In this document: one piece after another, positions 5,507-12,724 of the stretch | How the letters are laid out: every line of letters begins with the position of its first letter | Position numbering within the stretch: position 1 is the first letter of the stretch | NCBI GenBank assembly: GCA_946183765.1 | Contig: CAMHDC010000011.1 | Coordinates: 1 to 14,172 of the forward strand | DNA from: an uncultured Clostridia bacterium | GTDB lineage: Bacteria; Bacillota; Clostridia; Christensenellales; CAG-138 | Length of the DNA stretch: 14,172 nucleotides | Reading direction: 5' to 3' | Program-made: the position numbers and the translations under genes | The notes under the pieces: model-generated | Database searches by the model: none | Seen by the model: the letters and a program-made list of their open reading frames with translations, nothing else | Told to the model about the DNA's origin: nothing

Positions 5507-6343
5507 ATGGCTATTCGCAAGATTAACCCCACCACTCCGGGCCAGCGCGGCATGACCGTCTCCGCTTTCGAGGAGATCACCCGCACCACCCCCGAAAAGT
5601 CTCTGACCACCGATATGCGCAAGCGGGCCGGCAGGAACTTCTCCGGCCGCATCACCGTCCGGCATCAGGGCGGCGGCGCCAAGCGCAAGTACCGCATCAT
5701 CGACTTCAAGCGCAACAAGGACGACGTGCCCGGCAAAGTCTTCTCCATCGAGTACGACCCCAACCGTTCCGCCAACATCGCCCTGATCCATTACGCCGAC
5801 GGCGAGAAGCGCTACATCATCGCGCCCCTCGGCCTGAAGGTTGGCGACCAGATCGTCTCCGGCGCGGCTGCCGATATCAAGATCGGCAACACCCTGCCTC
5901 TGGAGAACATCCCCGTGGGCACCATGATCCACTGCGTGGAGCTGGTCCCCGGCAAGGGCGCTCAGCTCGTTCGGTCCGCCGGCAACGCGGCCCAGCTCAT
6001 CGCCAAAGAGAACGGCTTCGGCCAGGTTCGTCTTCCCAGCGGTGAGGTCCGCCTGATCCCCCTGAAGGCTCGGGCGACCATCGGCCAGGTCGGCAACGTG
6101 GACTTCCAGAACATCATGATCGGCAAGGCCGGCCGGACCCGTCACATGGGCATCCGTCCCACCGTCCGCGGCTCCGTCATGAACCCCAACGACCACCCCC
6201 ACGGCGGCGGCGAGGGCAAGAGCCCCATCGGCCGGCCCGGTCCTGTGACTCCCTGGGGCAAGCCCGCGCTGGGTTATAAGACTCGGAAGACCAAGAACAA
6301 GAGCAACAAGTACATCGTGCGCCGCAGGAACGGCGGTAAGTAA
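5507..6343 (+). CDS. rplB: 50S ribosomal protein L2
   Basis: The 278-residue protein covers all of L2: the N-terminal segment KINPTTPGQRG, the RNA-binding core with GRITVRHQGGGAKRKYR, and the C-terminal block NPNDHPHGGGEGKSPIG at about 226-242. This block is the histidine-containing loop near the peptidyl transferase centre, and its histidines (His230, His232) are intact. L2 is needed for subunit joining and tRNA binding. TAAGGAGG at 5493-5500 overlaps the rplW stop and is the ribosome site. The 18-nt gap to rpsS carries GGGAAGGAG. Confidence 0.98.
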   Translation: MAIRKINPTTPGQRGMTVSAFEEITRTTPEKSLTTDMRKRAGRNFSGRITVRHQGGGAKRKYRIIDFKRNKDDVPGKVFSIEYDPNRSANIALIHYADGEKRYIIAPLGLKVGDQIVSGAAADIKIGNTLPLENIPVGTMIHCVELVPGKGAQLVRSAGNAAQLIAKENGFGQVRLPSGEVRLIPLKARATIGQVGNVDFQNIMIGKAGRTRHMGIRPTVRGSVMNPNDHPHGGGEGKSPIGRPGPVTPWGKPALGYKTRKTKNKSNKYIVRRRNGGK

Positions 6344-6361
6344 CGGGAAGGAGTAAGGATA

Positions 6362-6643
6362 ATGAGCAGATCGGTTAAAAAAGGACCGTTTGTAAGCGAC
6401 GTTCTCTATGATCGCATTCAGGCGATGAACGAGAGCGGCAAGAAGACCGTTGTTAAGACCTGGTCCCGTTCTTCCACGATCTTCCCCGAGTTCGTCGGCC
6501 ACACCATCGCGGTCCACGACGGGAAAAAGCACGTTCCGGTGTACGTCACCGAGGAAATGGTCGGGCACAAGCTGGGCGAGTTCGCCCCCACCCGCACCTT
6601 CCGTGGCCACAGGGGCTCTGAGAAGTCCACTGGCGCGAAGTAA
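6362..6643 (+). CDS. rpsS: 30S ribosomal protein S19
   Basis: The protein has 93 residues, the usual length. It starts MSRSVKKGPFV and carries WSRSSTIFPEFVGHTIAVHDGKKH and GHKLGEFAPTRTFRGH, both hallmarks of S19. It sits in the small-subunit head next to S13 and contacts the A-site tRNA region. The start is fixed by the family N terminus and by GGGAAGGAG about 10 nt upstream. It ends in TAAGGAGG, used by rplV. Confidence 0.98.
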   Translation: MSRSVKKGPFVSDVLYDRIQAMNESGKKTVVKTWSRSSTIFPEFVGHTIAVHDGKKHVPVYVTEEMVGHKLGEFAPTRTFRGHRGSEKSTGAK

Positions 6644-6654
6644 GGAGGAAAGTT

Positions 6655-7044
6655 ATGGCAACGAGAAGCAAAACCAAAACCGCCTATCGTCATGAGCACG
6701 CTGACAAGCGGCCCCATGCCACGGCAAGATACATCCGCATCGCTACCCGCAAGTGCACCATCGTGGCGGACTTGATCCGGGGCAAGAGCGTGAAGGAGGC
6801 CCAGGCCATCCTGACCTACTGCCCGAAAGCGGCTGCGGCGCCCATGCTGAAGGTCCTCAACTCCGCCGTCGCCAACGCGGAGAACAACCTGGAGCTCAAC
6901 CGTGACGATCTCTTCGTGGCCGAAGCCTTCGCCAACCAGGGTCCCACCCTGAAGCGCTTCCGCCCCCGGGCTCGCGGCTCCGCCTCTTCCATTCTGAAGC
7001 GGACCAGCCATCTCACGGTGATTCTTGATCAGCAGGCCAAGTAA
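6655..7044 (+). CDS. rplV: 50S ribosomal protein L22
   Basis: At 129 residues this is about 19 longer than E. coli L22; the surplus is an N-terminal basic segment (about 1-20, MATRSKTKTAYRHEH) ahead of the usual ARYIRI start. The core (VADLIRGKSVKEA, LNSAVANAENN) and the tunnel beta-hairpin (GPTLKRFRPRARG at 96-108, then SASSILKRTSHL) are present. By eye alignment, Ser109 and Ser112 replace E. coli Arg92 and Arg95 at and near the hairpin tip, which lines the nascent-chain tunnel and lies close to macrolide sites. No ATG between 6655 and the core would give the short form, and TAAGGAGG (6641-6648) fixes this start. Confidence 0.97.
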   Translation: MATRSKTKTAYRHEHADKRPHATARYIRIATRKCTIVADLIRGKSVKEAQAILTYCPKAAAAPMLKVLNSAVANAENNLELNRDDLFVAEAFANQGPTLKRFRPRARGSASSILKRTSHLTVILDQQAK

Positions 7045-7056
7045 GGAGGAAAGAAC

Positions 7057-7716
7057 ATGGGTCAGAAAGTTAATCCCAACGGTTTCCGCATCGGCGTCAT
7101 TCGCGACTGGAACACCCGTTGGTACGCTCCGAAAAAGGACTTTGCGGATTTCCTCGTGGAGGATCACAAGATCCGTGAGTTTGTGAAGAAGAAGTACTAC
7201 GCGGCCAACATCTCCCGCATCGGGATCGATCGGGCCGCCGGCAAGATCTCCGTGAGCATCTTCACCGCCCGTCCGGGCATGCTCATCGGCAAGGGCGGCG
7301 CCGGGATCGACGCCATCAAGGCCGACATCGCCAGCGAGATCGGCAAGCCCGTCAACGTGAACATCATGGAGATCCGGGATCCCGACGCCGACGCTCAGCT
7401 GGTCGCGGAGAACATCGCCGCTCAGCTCGAGAAGCGCATCAGCTTCCGGCGGGCCATGAAGCAGGCCATGCAGCGCGCCATGCAGCGCCCCGGCGTGAAG
7501 GGCATCAAGCTCAGCTGCGCCGGCCGTCTCGGCGGCGCCGAGATCGCTCGCAGCGAAGGATACCATGACGGTTCCATCCCCCTGCAGACCATGCGCGCGG
7601 ACATCCACTACGGGTTCGCGGAAGCCCACACCACCTACGGCCGGATCGGCTGCAAGGTTTGGATCTACAAGGGCGAAGTGCTTGGCAAGGCCAAGCGCAA
7701 GGAAGGAGGCAGATAA
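7057..7716 (+). CDS. rpsC: 30S ribosomal protein S3
   Basis: The 219-residue protein starts MGQKVNPNGFRIG, as S3 does. A type II KH domain follows, with the GxxG loop GKGG at 78-81 (GMLIGKGGAGID), and the C-terminal domain carries GIKLSCAGRLGGAEIARSE and RADIHYGFAEA. S3 lines the mRNA entry channel with S4 and S5 and contributes to helicase activity there. The TAAGGAGG ribosome site overlaps the rplV stop. The 3' end encodes KEGGR in AAGGAAGGAGGCAGA, which doubles as the ribosome site for rplP; only 2 nt separate the genes. Confidence 0.98.
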   Translation: MGQKVNPNGFRIGVIRDWNTRWYAPKKDFADFLVEDHKIREFVKKKYYAANISRIGIDRAAGKISVSIFTARPGMLIGKGGAGIDAIKADIASEIGKPVNVNIMEIRDPDADAQLVAENIAAQLEKRISFRRAMKQAMQRAMQRPGVKGIKLSCAGRLGGAEIARSEGYHDGSIPLQTMRADIHYGFAEAHTTYGRIGCKVWIYKGEVLGKAKRKEGGR

Positions 7717-7718
7717 CC

Positions 7719-8150
7719 ATGTTGATGCCGAAGAGAGTGAAGCACCGCAGGGTGTTCCGCGGCAGAATGAAGGGCACCGCCCATCGTGGCAACACCATCA
7801 GCTACGGCGAATACGGCCTGGTAGCTTTGGAGCCCTCCTGGATCACCAGCACCCAGATCGAGGCCGCTCGTGTGGCCATGACCCGTTTCACCAAGCGTGG
7901 CGGTCAGGTCTGGATCAAGATCTTCCCGGATAAGCCCGTTACCGAAAAGCCCGCCGAGACCCGCATGGGTTCCGGCAAAGGTTCCCCTGAATACTGGGTG
8001 GCCGTGGTCAAGCCCGGCCGCGTCATGTTCGAGATCGCAGGCGTGGAAGAAAGCGTCGCCAAGGAAGCCCTTCGTCTTGCCGGGCATAAGCTGCCCATCC
8101 GCTGCAAGATCGTGAAGAAGGCAGAGGCTCAGGAAGGAGCAGAAGCATGA
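7719..8150 (+). CDS. rplP: 50S ribosomal protein L16
   Basis: The 143-residue protein starts MLMPKRVKHRRVFRGR and carries the family blocks TARQIEAAR-like (here TSTQIEAAR), WIKIFPDKPVTEKP, RMGSGKGSPEYW and LAGHKLPI. The arginine of RMGSGKG, hydroxylated by YcfD in E. coli, is present. L16 organises the A-site tRNA elbow contact and is assembled late. The frame is open farther upstream inside rpsC, but ATG 7719, just after the rpsC stop, gives the family N terminus. The stop overlaps the rpmC start as ATGA. Confidence 0.98.
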   Translation: MLMPKRVKHRRVFRGRMKGTAHRGNTISYGEYGLVALEPSWITSTQIEAARVAMTRFTKRGGQVWIKIFPDKPVTEKPAETRMGSGKGSPEYWVAVVKPGRVMFEIAGVEESVAKEALRLAGHKLPIRCKIVKKAEAQEGAEA

Positions 8151-8350
8151 AGGCTGAAGAATTGAGAAAAATGTCTGTTGCTGAGCTGGAAAAGCAGGAG
8201 AAGGACCTCAAAGCCGAGCTGTTCAACCTCCGCTTCCAGACCGTGACCGGTCAGATCAGCAACCCCAGCCGCATCGGCGCTTGCAAGAAGGACATCGCAC
8301 GGATCAAGACCATTCTCCGGCAGCGTGAGCTGACTGGCAGTGCCGAGTGA
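8147..8350 (+). CDS. rpmC: 50S ribosomal protein L29
   Basis: This small protein (67 residues) is an antiparallel pair of helices, with the L29 signature ELFNLRFQTVTGQ followed by NPSRIGACKKDIARIKTILRQR. It lies near the tunnel exit beside L23. The start overlaps the rplP stop (ATGA), with AGGAAGGAG just inside rplP as ribosome site. It ends in TGA followed directly by GGAGG, which serves rpsQ. Confidence 0.97.
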   Translation: MKAEELRKMSVAELEKQEKDLKAELFNLRFQTVTGQISNPSRIGACKKDIARIKTILRQRELTGSAE

Positions 8351-8364
8351 GGAGGAAGTAAGAA

Positions 8365-8628
8365 ATGGAACAGGTAATTAGAGGTTATCGCAAGACCCGC
8401 ACCGGCGTCGTTGTCAGCGATAAGATGGATAAGACGGTGGTCGTCGCCATCTCCACCAAGGTCCGCCATCCCCTGTACGGCAAGATGGTCAACCGGACCC
8501 GTAAGTTCAAGGCCCACGACGAGGAGAACCAGTGCGGCATCGGCGATACCGTCCGCATCATGGAAACTCGCCCGATCTCCAAGGATAAGCGCTGGCGCGT
8601 GGTGGAGATCATCGAGAAGGCCAAGTAA
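8365..8628 (+). CDS. rpsQ: 30S ribosomal protein S17
   Basis: At 87 residues this has the normal length for S17. It carries KTRTGVVVSDKMDKTVVV, RHPLYGKMV and KFKAHDEEN, and GDTVRIMETRPISKDKRWR, the OB-fold blocks of the family. S17 is a primary binder of the 16S 5' domain. In E. coli this is the last gene of the S10 operon, but here only 12 nt separate it from rplN and no promoter or terminator is visible, so transcription continues. Confidence 0.98.
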   Translation: MEQVIRGYRKTRTGVVVSDKMDKTVVVAISTKVRHPLYGKMVNRTRKFKAHDEENQCGIGDTVRIMETRPISKDKRWRVVEIIEKAK

Positions 8629-8640
8629 GGGGAGGTAAGT

Positions 8641-9009
8641 ATGATTCAGCCTCAAACCAGATTGAAGGTAGCCGACAACTCCGGCGCCAAAGAGATCATG
8701 TGCATCCGGGTCCTGGGCGGATCCTCCCGCAAGTTCGCGGGCATCGGCGATGTGATCGTCGCCTCCGTCAAGACCGCCACCCCCGGCGGCACCGTGAAGA
8801 AGAAGGACGTGGTCAAGGCCGTGGTCGTTCGGACCGTCGCCGAAACCACCCGTCCCGATGGCAGCCACATCCGCTTCGACGACAATGCGGCCGTCATCAT
8901 CAACGACGACAAGCAACCCCGCGGCACCCGTATCTTCGGGCCCGTGGCCCGGGAACTGCGTGAGAAGGATTACATGAAGATCGTTTCTCTCGCGCCCGAA
9001 GTTCTGTAA
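8641..9009 (+). CDS. rplN: 50S ribosomal protein L14
   Basis: The 122-residue protein starts MIQPQTRLKVADNSGAKE, and has the conserved GDVIVASVKTATPGG, VVVRTVAETTRPDGS and RGTRIFGPVARELRE blocks. L14 sits at the subunit interface and is where the silencing factor RsfS binds. The ribosome site is GGGGAGG directly after the rpsQ stop. It is the first spc-type gene. It ends in TAAGGAGG, used by rplX. Confidence 0.98.
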   Translation: MIQPQTRLKVADNSGAKEIMCIRVLGGSSRKFAGIGDVIVASVKTATPGGTVKKKDVVKAVVVRTVAETTRPDGSHIRFDDNAAVIINDDKQPRGTRIFGPVARELREKDYMKIVSLAPEVL

Positions 9010-9021
9010 GGAGGAAGAGAT

Positions 9022-9351
9022 ATGAACAAGCTGAACGTCAAGAAGGGCGATCGTGTCCGTATCATCTCCGGCAAGGACGCTGGCAAGGAAGGCAAGATCA
9101 TGACCGCGTTCCCCTCCAAGGAGCGGGTCATCGTCGAAGGCTGCAACATGGTCACCCGCCATGTGAAGCCCCGTCGGCAGGGTGAGGCCGGCGGCCGCAT
9201 CGAGCAGGCCGGCACCATCCACGTGTCCAATGTGCAGCTGGTTTGCCCCAACTGCAAGATGCCTACCCGCGTTGGCCACGCCATCGTGGAGAAGAACGGC
9301 AAGCAGGTCTCTGTCCGCGTGTGCAAGCAGTGCGGCAAGCAGATCGACTAA
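9022..9351 (+). CDS. rplX: 50S ribosomal protein L24, zinc-ribbon form
   Basis: The 109-residue protein has an N-terminal KOW motif (KKGDRVRIISGKDAGKEGKI) that initiates 50S assembly by binding the 5' domain of 23S rRNA. The C-terminal part holds a four-cysteine ribbon: Cys75 and Cys78 (CPNC), Cys101 and Cys104 (CKQC). This zinc-type end occurs in many Firmicutes and is missing from E. coli L24. TAAGGAGG at the rplN stop is the ribosome site. With S14 it makes two predicted zinc ribosomal proteins in this cluster. Confidence 0.97.
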   Translation: MNKLNVKKGDRVRIISGKDAGKEGKIMTAFPSKERVIVEGCNMVTRHVKPRRQGEAGGRIEQAGTIHVSNVQLVCPNCKMPTRVGHAIVEKNGKQVSVRVCKQCGKQID

Positions 9352-9371
9352 GGCGGAAGGAGGAACGTTAA

Positions 9372-9989
9372 ATGGCTAAGAAAGAAGTCAAGCAGGCTCC
9401 CGCGAAGGCCAAGAAGGCCGCGGCAGAAGCCAAGCCCTTTACCGGCGAACCCCGCCTGAAGGTGAAGTACCGTGAGACGGCCATTCCCGGTCTCAAGGAG
9501 AAGTTCCACTATGAGAACGTCATGATGATCCCCAAGCTGGACAAGATCATCATCAACATGGGCCTCGGTTCCGAGAAGGACAACCCCAAGGGCATCGAGA
9601 CCGCCGTGCAGCAGCTCTCCGCCATCGCCGGCCAGGCCGCCGTGGTGACCAAGGCCAAGAAGTCCGTCGCGAACTTCAAAGTCCGTGAAGGCATGTCCAT
9701 CGGCGCCAAGGTGACCCTCCGCGGCGACAAGATGTATTACTTCGCCGACAAGCTCATGAACATCGTGCTGCCTCGGGTCCGCGACTTCCACGGCGTGTCC
9801 GACAAGTCCTTCGACGGCCGCGGCAACTACGCCATGGGCGTCAAGGAGCAGCTGATCTTCCCCGAGATCAACTACGACGACGTTGACAAGGTGCGCGGCA
9901 TGAACATCGTGTTCGTCACCAGCGCCAAGACCGATGAGGAAGCCAAAGAGCTGCTCGCTCTCCTCGGCATGCCTTTCGTTCAGGAGTAA
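9372..9989 (+). CDS. rplE: 50S ribosomal protein L5 with N-terminal extension
   Basis: The L5 core is standard: GLKEKFHYENVMMIPKLDKI, INMGLGSE, TKAKKSVANFKVREG, IGAKVTLRGDKMY, and the FDGRGNYAMGVKEQ block. L5 binds 5S rRNA and contacts the P-site tRNA. The whole protein is 205 residues against about 180 usually, because of an N-terminal Ala/Lys-rich segment of about 25 residues (MAKKEVKQAPAKAKKAAAEA). The extension appears to be translated: AAGGAGG (9357-9363) sits 8 nt before ATG 9372, and no other start codon lies before the core. The gene ends in tandem stops TAATAA; the second stop begins the rpsZ ribosome site. Confidence 0.97.
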   Translation: MAKKEVKQAPAKAKKAAAEAKPFTGEPRLKVKYRETAIPGLKEKFHYENVMMIPKLDKIIINMGLGSEKDNPKGIETAVQQLSAIAGQAAVVTKAKKSVANFKVREGMSIGAKVTLRGDKMYYFADKLMNIVLPRVRDFHGVSDKSFDGRGNYAMGVKEQLIFPEINYDDVDKVRGMNIVFVTSAKTDEEAKELLALLGMPFVQE

Positions 9990-10004
9990 TAAGGAGGAGC
10001 GATC

Positions 10005-10190
10005 ATGGCTAAATTGAGCAAGAAATTGAAGCAGCAGGCTGCTCCCAAATACAGCACCCGCGCTTACACCCGCTGCCGCATCTGCGGCCGGCCCCATTCC
10101 GTGCTCCGCAAGTACGGCATCTGCCGTATCTGCTTCAGGAACGAGGCGTATGCGGGCAACATCCCCGGCGTCCGTAAGGCCAGCTGGTAA
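10005..10190 (+). CDS. rpsZ: 30S ribosomal protein S14, type Z
   Basis: At 61 residues this is the short zinc-binding form of S14 (also called rpsN). The four ligands are Cys24, Cys27, Cys40 and Cys43 (CRICGRPHSVLRKYGICRIC). The C terminus GNIPGVRKASW is the family ending. S14 joins the small-subunit head late, near S3 and S10. The ribosome site TAAGGAGG starts with the second stop of rplE. A zinc-independent paralogue, if the organism has one, is not in this window. Confidence 0.98.
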   Translation: MAKLSKKLKQQAAPKYSTRAYTRCRICGRPHSVLRKYGICRICFRNEAYAGNIPGVRKASW

Positions 10191-10204
10191 AGGAGGAAAC
10201 CAAG

Positions 10205-10597
10205 ATGACTGATACTATCGCAGATATGCTGACTCGCATCCGCAACGCTCTCGTTGCCAAGCATGAGTCCGTGGACGTGCCCTGCTCCACCATCAAAAAG
10301 GCCATCGCCGAGATCCTGGTGGAAGAAGGCTACATCAAGTCCTATGAGATCATCGAGGACGGCCTCGCCAAGACCATCCGCATCCAGCTCAAGTACGGTC
10401 CCAACAAGCAGCGCGTCATCGTGGGCATCAAGCGGATCTCCCGCCCCGGCCTTCGTGTGTACGCCCGCAAGGACGAGATCCCCAAGGTCCTGGGCGGCCT
10501 GGGCGTCGCGATCCTGTCCACGTCCCGCGGCGTCATGACCGATCGGGAAGCCCGCAAGCTCGGCGTCGGCGGCGAAGTGCTGGCCTTCGTCTGGTAA
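10205..10597 (+). CDS. rpsH: 30S ribosomal protein S8
   Basis: This 130-residue protein starts MTDTIADMLTRIRNA, has LVEEGYIKSYEI and RISRPGLRVYARKDEIPKVLGGLG, and ends with the conserved TDREARKLGVGGEVLAFVW. S8 binds the central domain of 16S rRNA. In E. coli it also represses the spc operon by binding mRNA near the start of rplE; I see no obvious copy of that site here. AAAGGAGGA follows the rpsZ stop as ribosome site. Confidence 0.98.
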   Translation: MTDTIADMLTRIRNALVAKHESVDVPCSTIKKAIAEILVEEGYIKSYEIIEDGLAKTIRIQLKYGPNKQRVIVGIKRISRPGLRVYARKDEIPKVLGGLGVAILSTSRGVMTDREARKLGVGGEVLAFVW

Positions 10598-10617
10598 GAT
10601 AATCAGGAGGAAAAGAA

Positions 10618-11160
10618 ATGTCACGTATCGGAAAACTTCCGGTGAAGATCGACGCCGGAGTGACAATCACGGTCGACGACAGCAATGTTGTGACCGTCAA
10701 GGGCCCCAAGGGCACGTTGTCACAGCAGATGCACCCTGATATGCAGATCGAGCAGGACAACGGTGTGCTCACCGTCAAGCGTCCCAGCGACGACAAGGCC
10801 CATCGGGCCCTGCATGGTTTGACCCGGAGCCTCATCCACAACATGGTGGTGGGCGTGACCGCCGGCTTCGAGAAGAAGCTGGAGATCGTGGGCACCGGCT
10901 ATCGTGCCCAGCTTCAGGGCAAGAACCTGGTCCTCAACATGGGCTATTCCCATCCCGTTGAGTTCCAGCCCATCGAAGGGATCACCTTCGAAGTACCCAC
11001 CCCCAACAAGATCTCTGTGAAGGGTATCGACAAGCAGGTCGTGGGTCAGATCGCCGCCAACATCCGCGAGGTCCGGCCTCCGGAGCCTTACAAGGGCAAG
11101 GGCATCCGCTATGAAGGCGAGACCGTCCTGCGCAAGGAAGGCAAAGCCGGTAAGAAATAA
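10618..11160 (+). CDS. rplF: 50S ribosomal protein L6
   Basis: The 180-residue protein starts MSRIGKLPVKI, and consists of two related alpha/beta domains. VKGPKGTLS lies in the first and IVGTGYRAQLQGKNLVLNMGYSHPVE joins into the second. The C-terminal RPPEPYKGKGIRY is the L6 signature. L6 lies near the factor-binding site and sarcin-ricin loop. The ribosome site is CAGGAGG in a 20-nt gap after rpsH. Confidence 0.98.
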   Translation: MSRIGKLPVKIDAGVTITVDDSNVVTVKGPKGTLSQQMHPDMQIEQDNGVLTVKRPSDDKAHRALHGLTRSLIHNMVVGVTAGFEKKLEIVGTGYRAQLQGKNLVLNMGYSHPVEFQPIEGITFEVPTPNKISVKGIDKQVVGQIAANIREVRPPEPYKGKGIRYEGETVLRKEGKAGKK

Positions 11161-11181
11161 GAGAGGAAGGAGAGCTGAAAG

Positions 11182-11550
11182 ATGTATTCTAAGATCGATA
11201 AGAATGCGGTGCGTAAAGCTCGTCACCATCGTATGCGTCTTCACATCAACGGCACGCCTGAGCGTCCCCGCCTGAATGTGTATCGCAGCACCGTGCACAT
11301 CTATGCACAGGTCATCGACGACACCACCGGCAACACCTTGGCTGCTGCTTCCACTCTGGACGGACAGCTCAAGGAGCAGCTCGCCGGCAAGAACAAGACC
11401 GACGCGGCCAAGCTGGTCGGCAAGCTCATCGGCGAACGGGCCCTGGAGAAGGGCGTGAAGAAGGTCGTGTTCGATCGCGGCGGTTACCTCTACACCGGTC
11501 GGGTGGCAGCCCTGGCTCAGGGCGCAAGAGAAGCCGGCCTGGATTTTTAA
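11182..11550 (+). CDS. rplR: 50S ribosomal protein L18
   Basis: The 122-residue protein starts MYSKIDKNAVRKARHHRMR, followed by GTPERPRLNVYRSTVHIYAQVIDD-type blocks and ending VVFDRGGYLYTGRVAALAQGAREAGLDF, all typical of L18. L18 binds 5S rRNA and carries it into the 50S subunit with L5. The gap to rplF is 21 nt and holds AGGAAGGAG as ribosome site. The gene ends with TAAGGAGG, used by rpsE. Confidence 0.98.
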   Translation: MYSKIDKNAVRKARHHRMRLHINGTPERPRLNVYRSTVHIYAQVIDDTTGNTLAAASTLDGQLKEQLAGKNKTDAAKLVGKLIGERALEKGVKKVVFDRGGYLYTGRVAALAQGAREAGLDF

Positions 11551-11562
11551 GGAGGAAACATC

Positions 11563-12078
11563 ATGCGTAACGATAGAAGAAGAGATTTCGAGAAGGAAGT
11601 TCCCGAATTCAAAGAGCGCCTCGTGTTCATCAACCGCGTTGCCAAGGTCGTCAAGGGCGGCAAGAACTATCGGTTCACAGCCCTCATGGTGGTCGGTAAC
11701 GAGAACGGCAAGGTGGGCGTGGGTCTCGGCAAGGCCGTGGAGATCCCCGAAGCCGTCCGCAAGGGCGTCGAGGATGCCAAGCGCCACATGATCGAGATCC
11801 CCATCGTGGGTACCAGCATCCCCCATCAGGTGGAAGGCAAGTTCGGCAAGGGCCATGTCCGCATGCTCCCCGCTGAAGAAGGTACCGGCGTTATCGCGGG
11901 CGGCCCCGTCCGTGCGGTCCTGGAGATGGTCGGCATCAAGGATATCCGTACCAAGTCCTACGGCTCCAACAACCCCAGCAACTGCGTGAAGGCCACGTTG
12001 AACGGCCTGTCCCAGCTTCGCACCGCCGAGCAGATCGCGGCTCTCCGCGGCAAGACGGTGGAAGAGCTGCTGGACTAA
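11563..12078 (+). CDS. rpsE: 30S ribosomal protein S5
   Basis: At 171 residues this has the usual length for S5. The N-terminal double-stranded-RNA-binding-like domain contains INRVAKVVKGGKNYRF and GNENGKVGVGLGKA, followed by PAEEGTGVIAGGPVRAVLE and GSNNPSNCVKATLNGL. S5 contributes to decoding accuracy with S4 and S12; substitutions in its VKGG loop region are known to affect spectinomycin sensitivity in other bacteria. The loop here looks ordinary. The stop TAA begins the TAAGGAGG used by rpmD. Confidence 0.98.
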   Translation: MRNDRRRDFEKEVPEFKERLVFINRVAKVVKGGKNYRFTALMVVGNENGKVGVGLGKAVEIPEAVRKGVEDAKRHMIEIPIVGTSIPHQVEGKFGKGHVRMLPAEEGTGVIAGGPVRAVLEMVGIKDIRTKSYGSNNPSNCVKATLNGLSQLRTAEQIAALRGKTVEELLD

Positions 12079-12090
12079 GGAGGAGACACC

Positions 12091-12270
12091 ATGGCTAAGT
12101 TGAAGATAACGCTCGTCAAGAGCCCCATCTCCTCTCTGAAGGATCAGCAGGACACCGTAAAGGCCCTGGGTCTCCACAAGGTCTATCAGACCGTGGAAAA
12201 GCCCGACAACGCCTGCATCCGCGGCCAGATCTTCAAAGTGAAGCACCTGGTCAAGGTGGAAGAAGCATAA
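12091..12270 (+). CDS. rpmD: 50S ribosomal protein L30
   Basis: This 59-residue gene is small but clear. ATG 12091 follows TAAGGAGG at the rpsE stop and encodes MAKLKITLVKSPISSLKDQQ, with KALGLHKVYQTVEKPDN and QIFKVKHLVKVEE, the L30 family pattern. L30 is a small 50S protein near the 5S rRNA region. The stop TAA again begins the TAAGGAGG used by rplO. Its position between rpsE and rplO is the normal one. Confidence 0.97.
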   Translation: MAKLKITLVKSPISSLKDQQDTVKALGLHKVYQTVEKPDNACIRGQIFKVKHLVKVEEA

Positions 12271-12283
12271 GGAGGGTCAATCC

Positions 12284-12724
12284 ATGAAGCTTAACGAATT
12301 ACAGCCGGCCGTCGGCGCGACCAAAGCCTCCAAGCGCGTGGGCCGCGGCACCGGCAGCGGCATCGGCAAGACCTCTGCCAAGGGCAACAAGGGCCAGAAG
12401 GCCCGCAGCGGCGCCAAGAAGAACGGATTTGAAGGCGGTCAGATGCCTCTGGCCCGCCGTCTCCCCAAGCGCGGCTTCACCAACATCTACGCAAAAGAGT
12501 ACACCGTTATCAATATTTCCGACCTGAACTGTCTGGAAGACGGCACGGAAGTGACGGCTGATCTGCTCAAGAAGATGGGCATCATCAGCAAGATCGAGAA
12601 GGACGGCCTGAAGGTCTTGGGTCGCGGCGAGCTCAATCGCAAGCTCACCGTCAAGGCGGCCAAGTTCACCAAGACCGCTGAGGAAGCGATCAAGGCTGCC
12701 GGCGGAAACGTTGAGGTGCTCTGA
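12284..12724 (+). CDS. rplO: 50S ribosomal protein L15
   Basis: The 146-residue protein starts MKLNELQPAVGATKASKRVGRG, with a glycine-rich extended arm (GTGSGIGKTSAKGNKGQKAR) and the FEGGQMPLARRLPKRGF block. L15 is a late-assembly 50S protein whose arm runs deep into 23S rRNA. The C-terminal domain ends with IKAAGGNVEVL. The stop TGA shares one base with the secY ATG (TGATG), coupling the two genes. Confidence 0.98.
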   Translation: MKLNELQPAVGATKASKRVGRGTGSGIGKTSAKGNKGQKARSGAKKNGFEGGQMPLARRLPKRGFTNIYAKEYTVINISDLNCLEDGTEVTADLLKKMGIISKIEKDGLKVLGRGELNRKLTVKAAKFTKTAEEAIKAAGGNVEVL

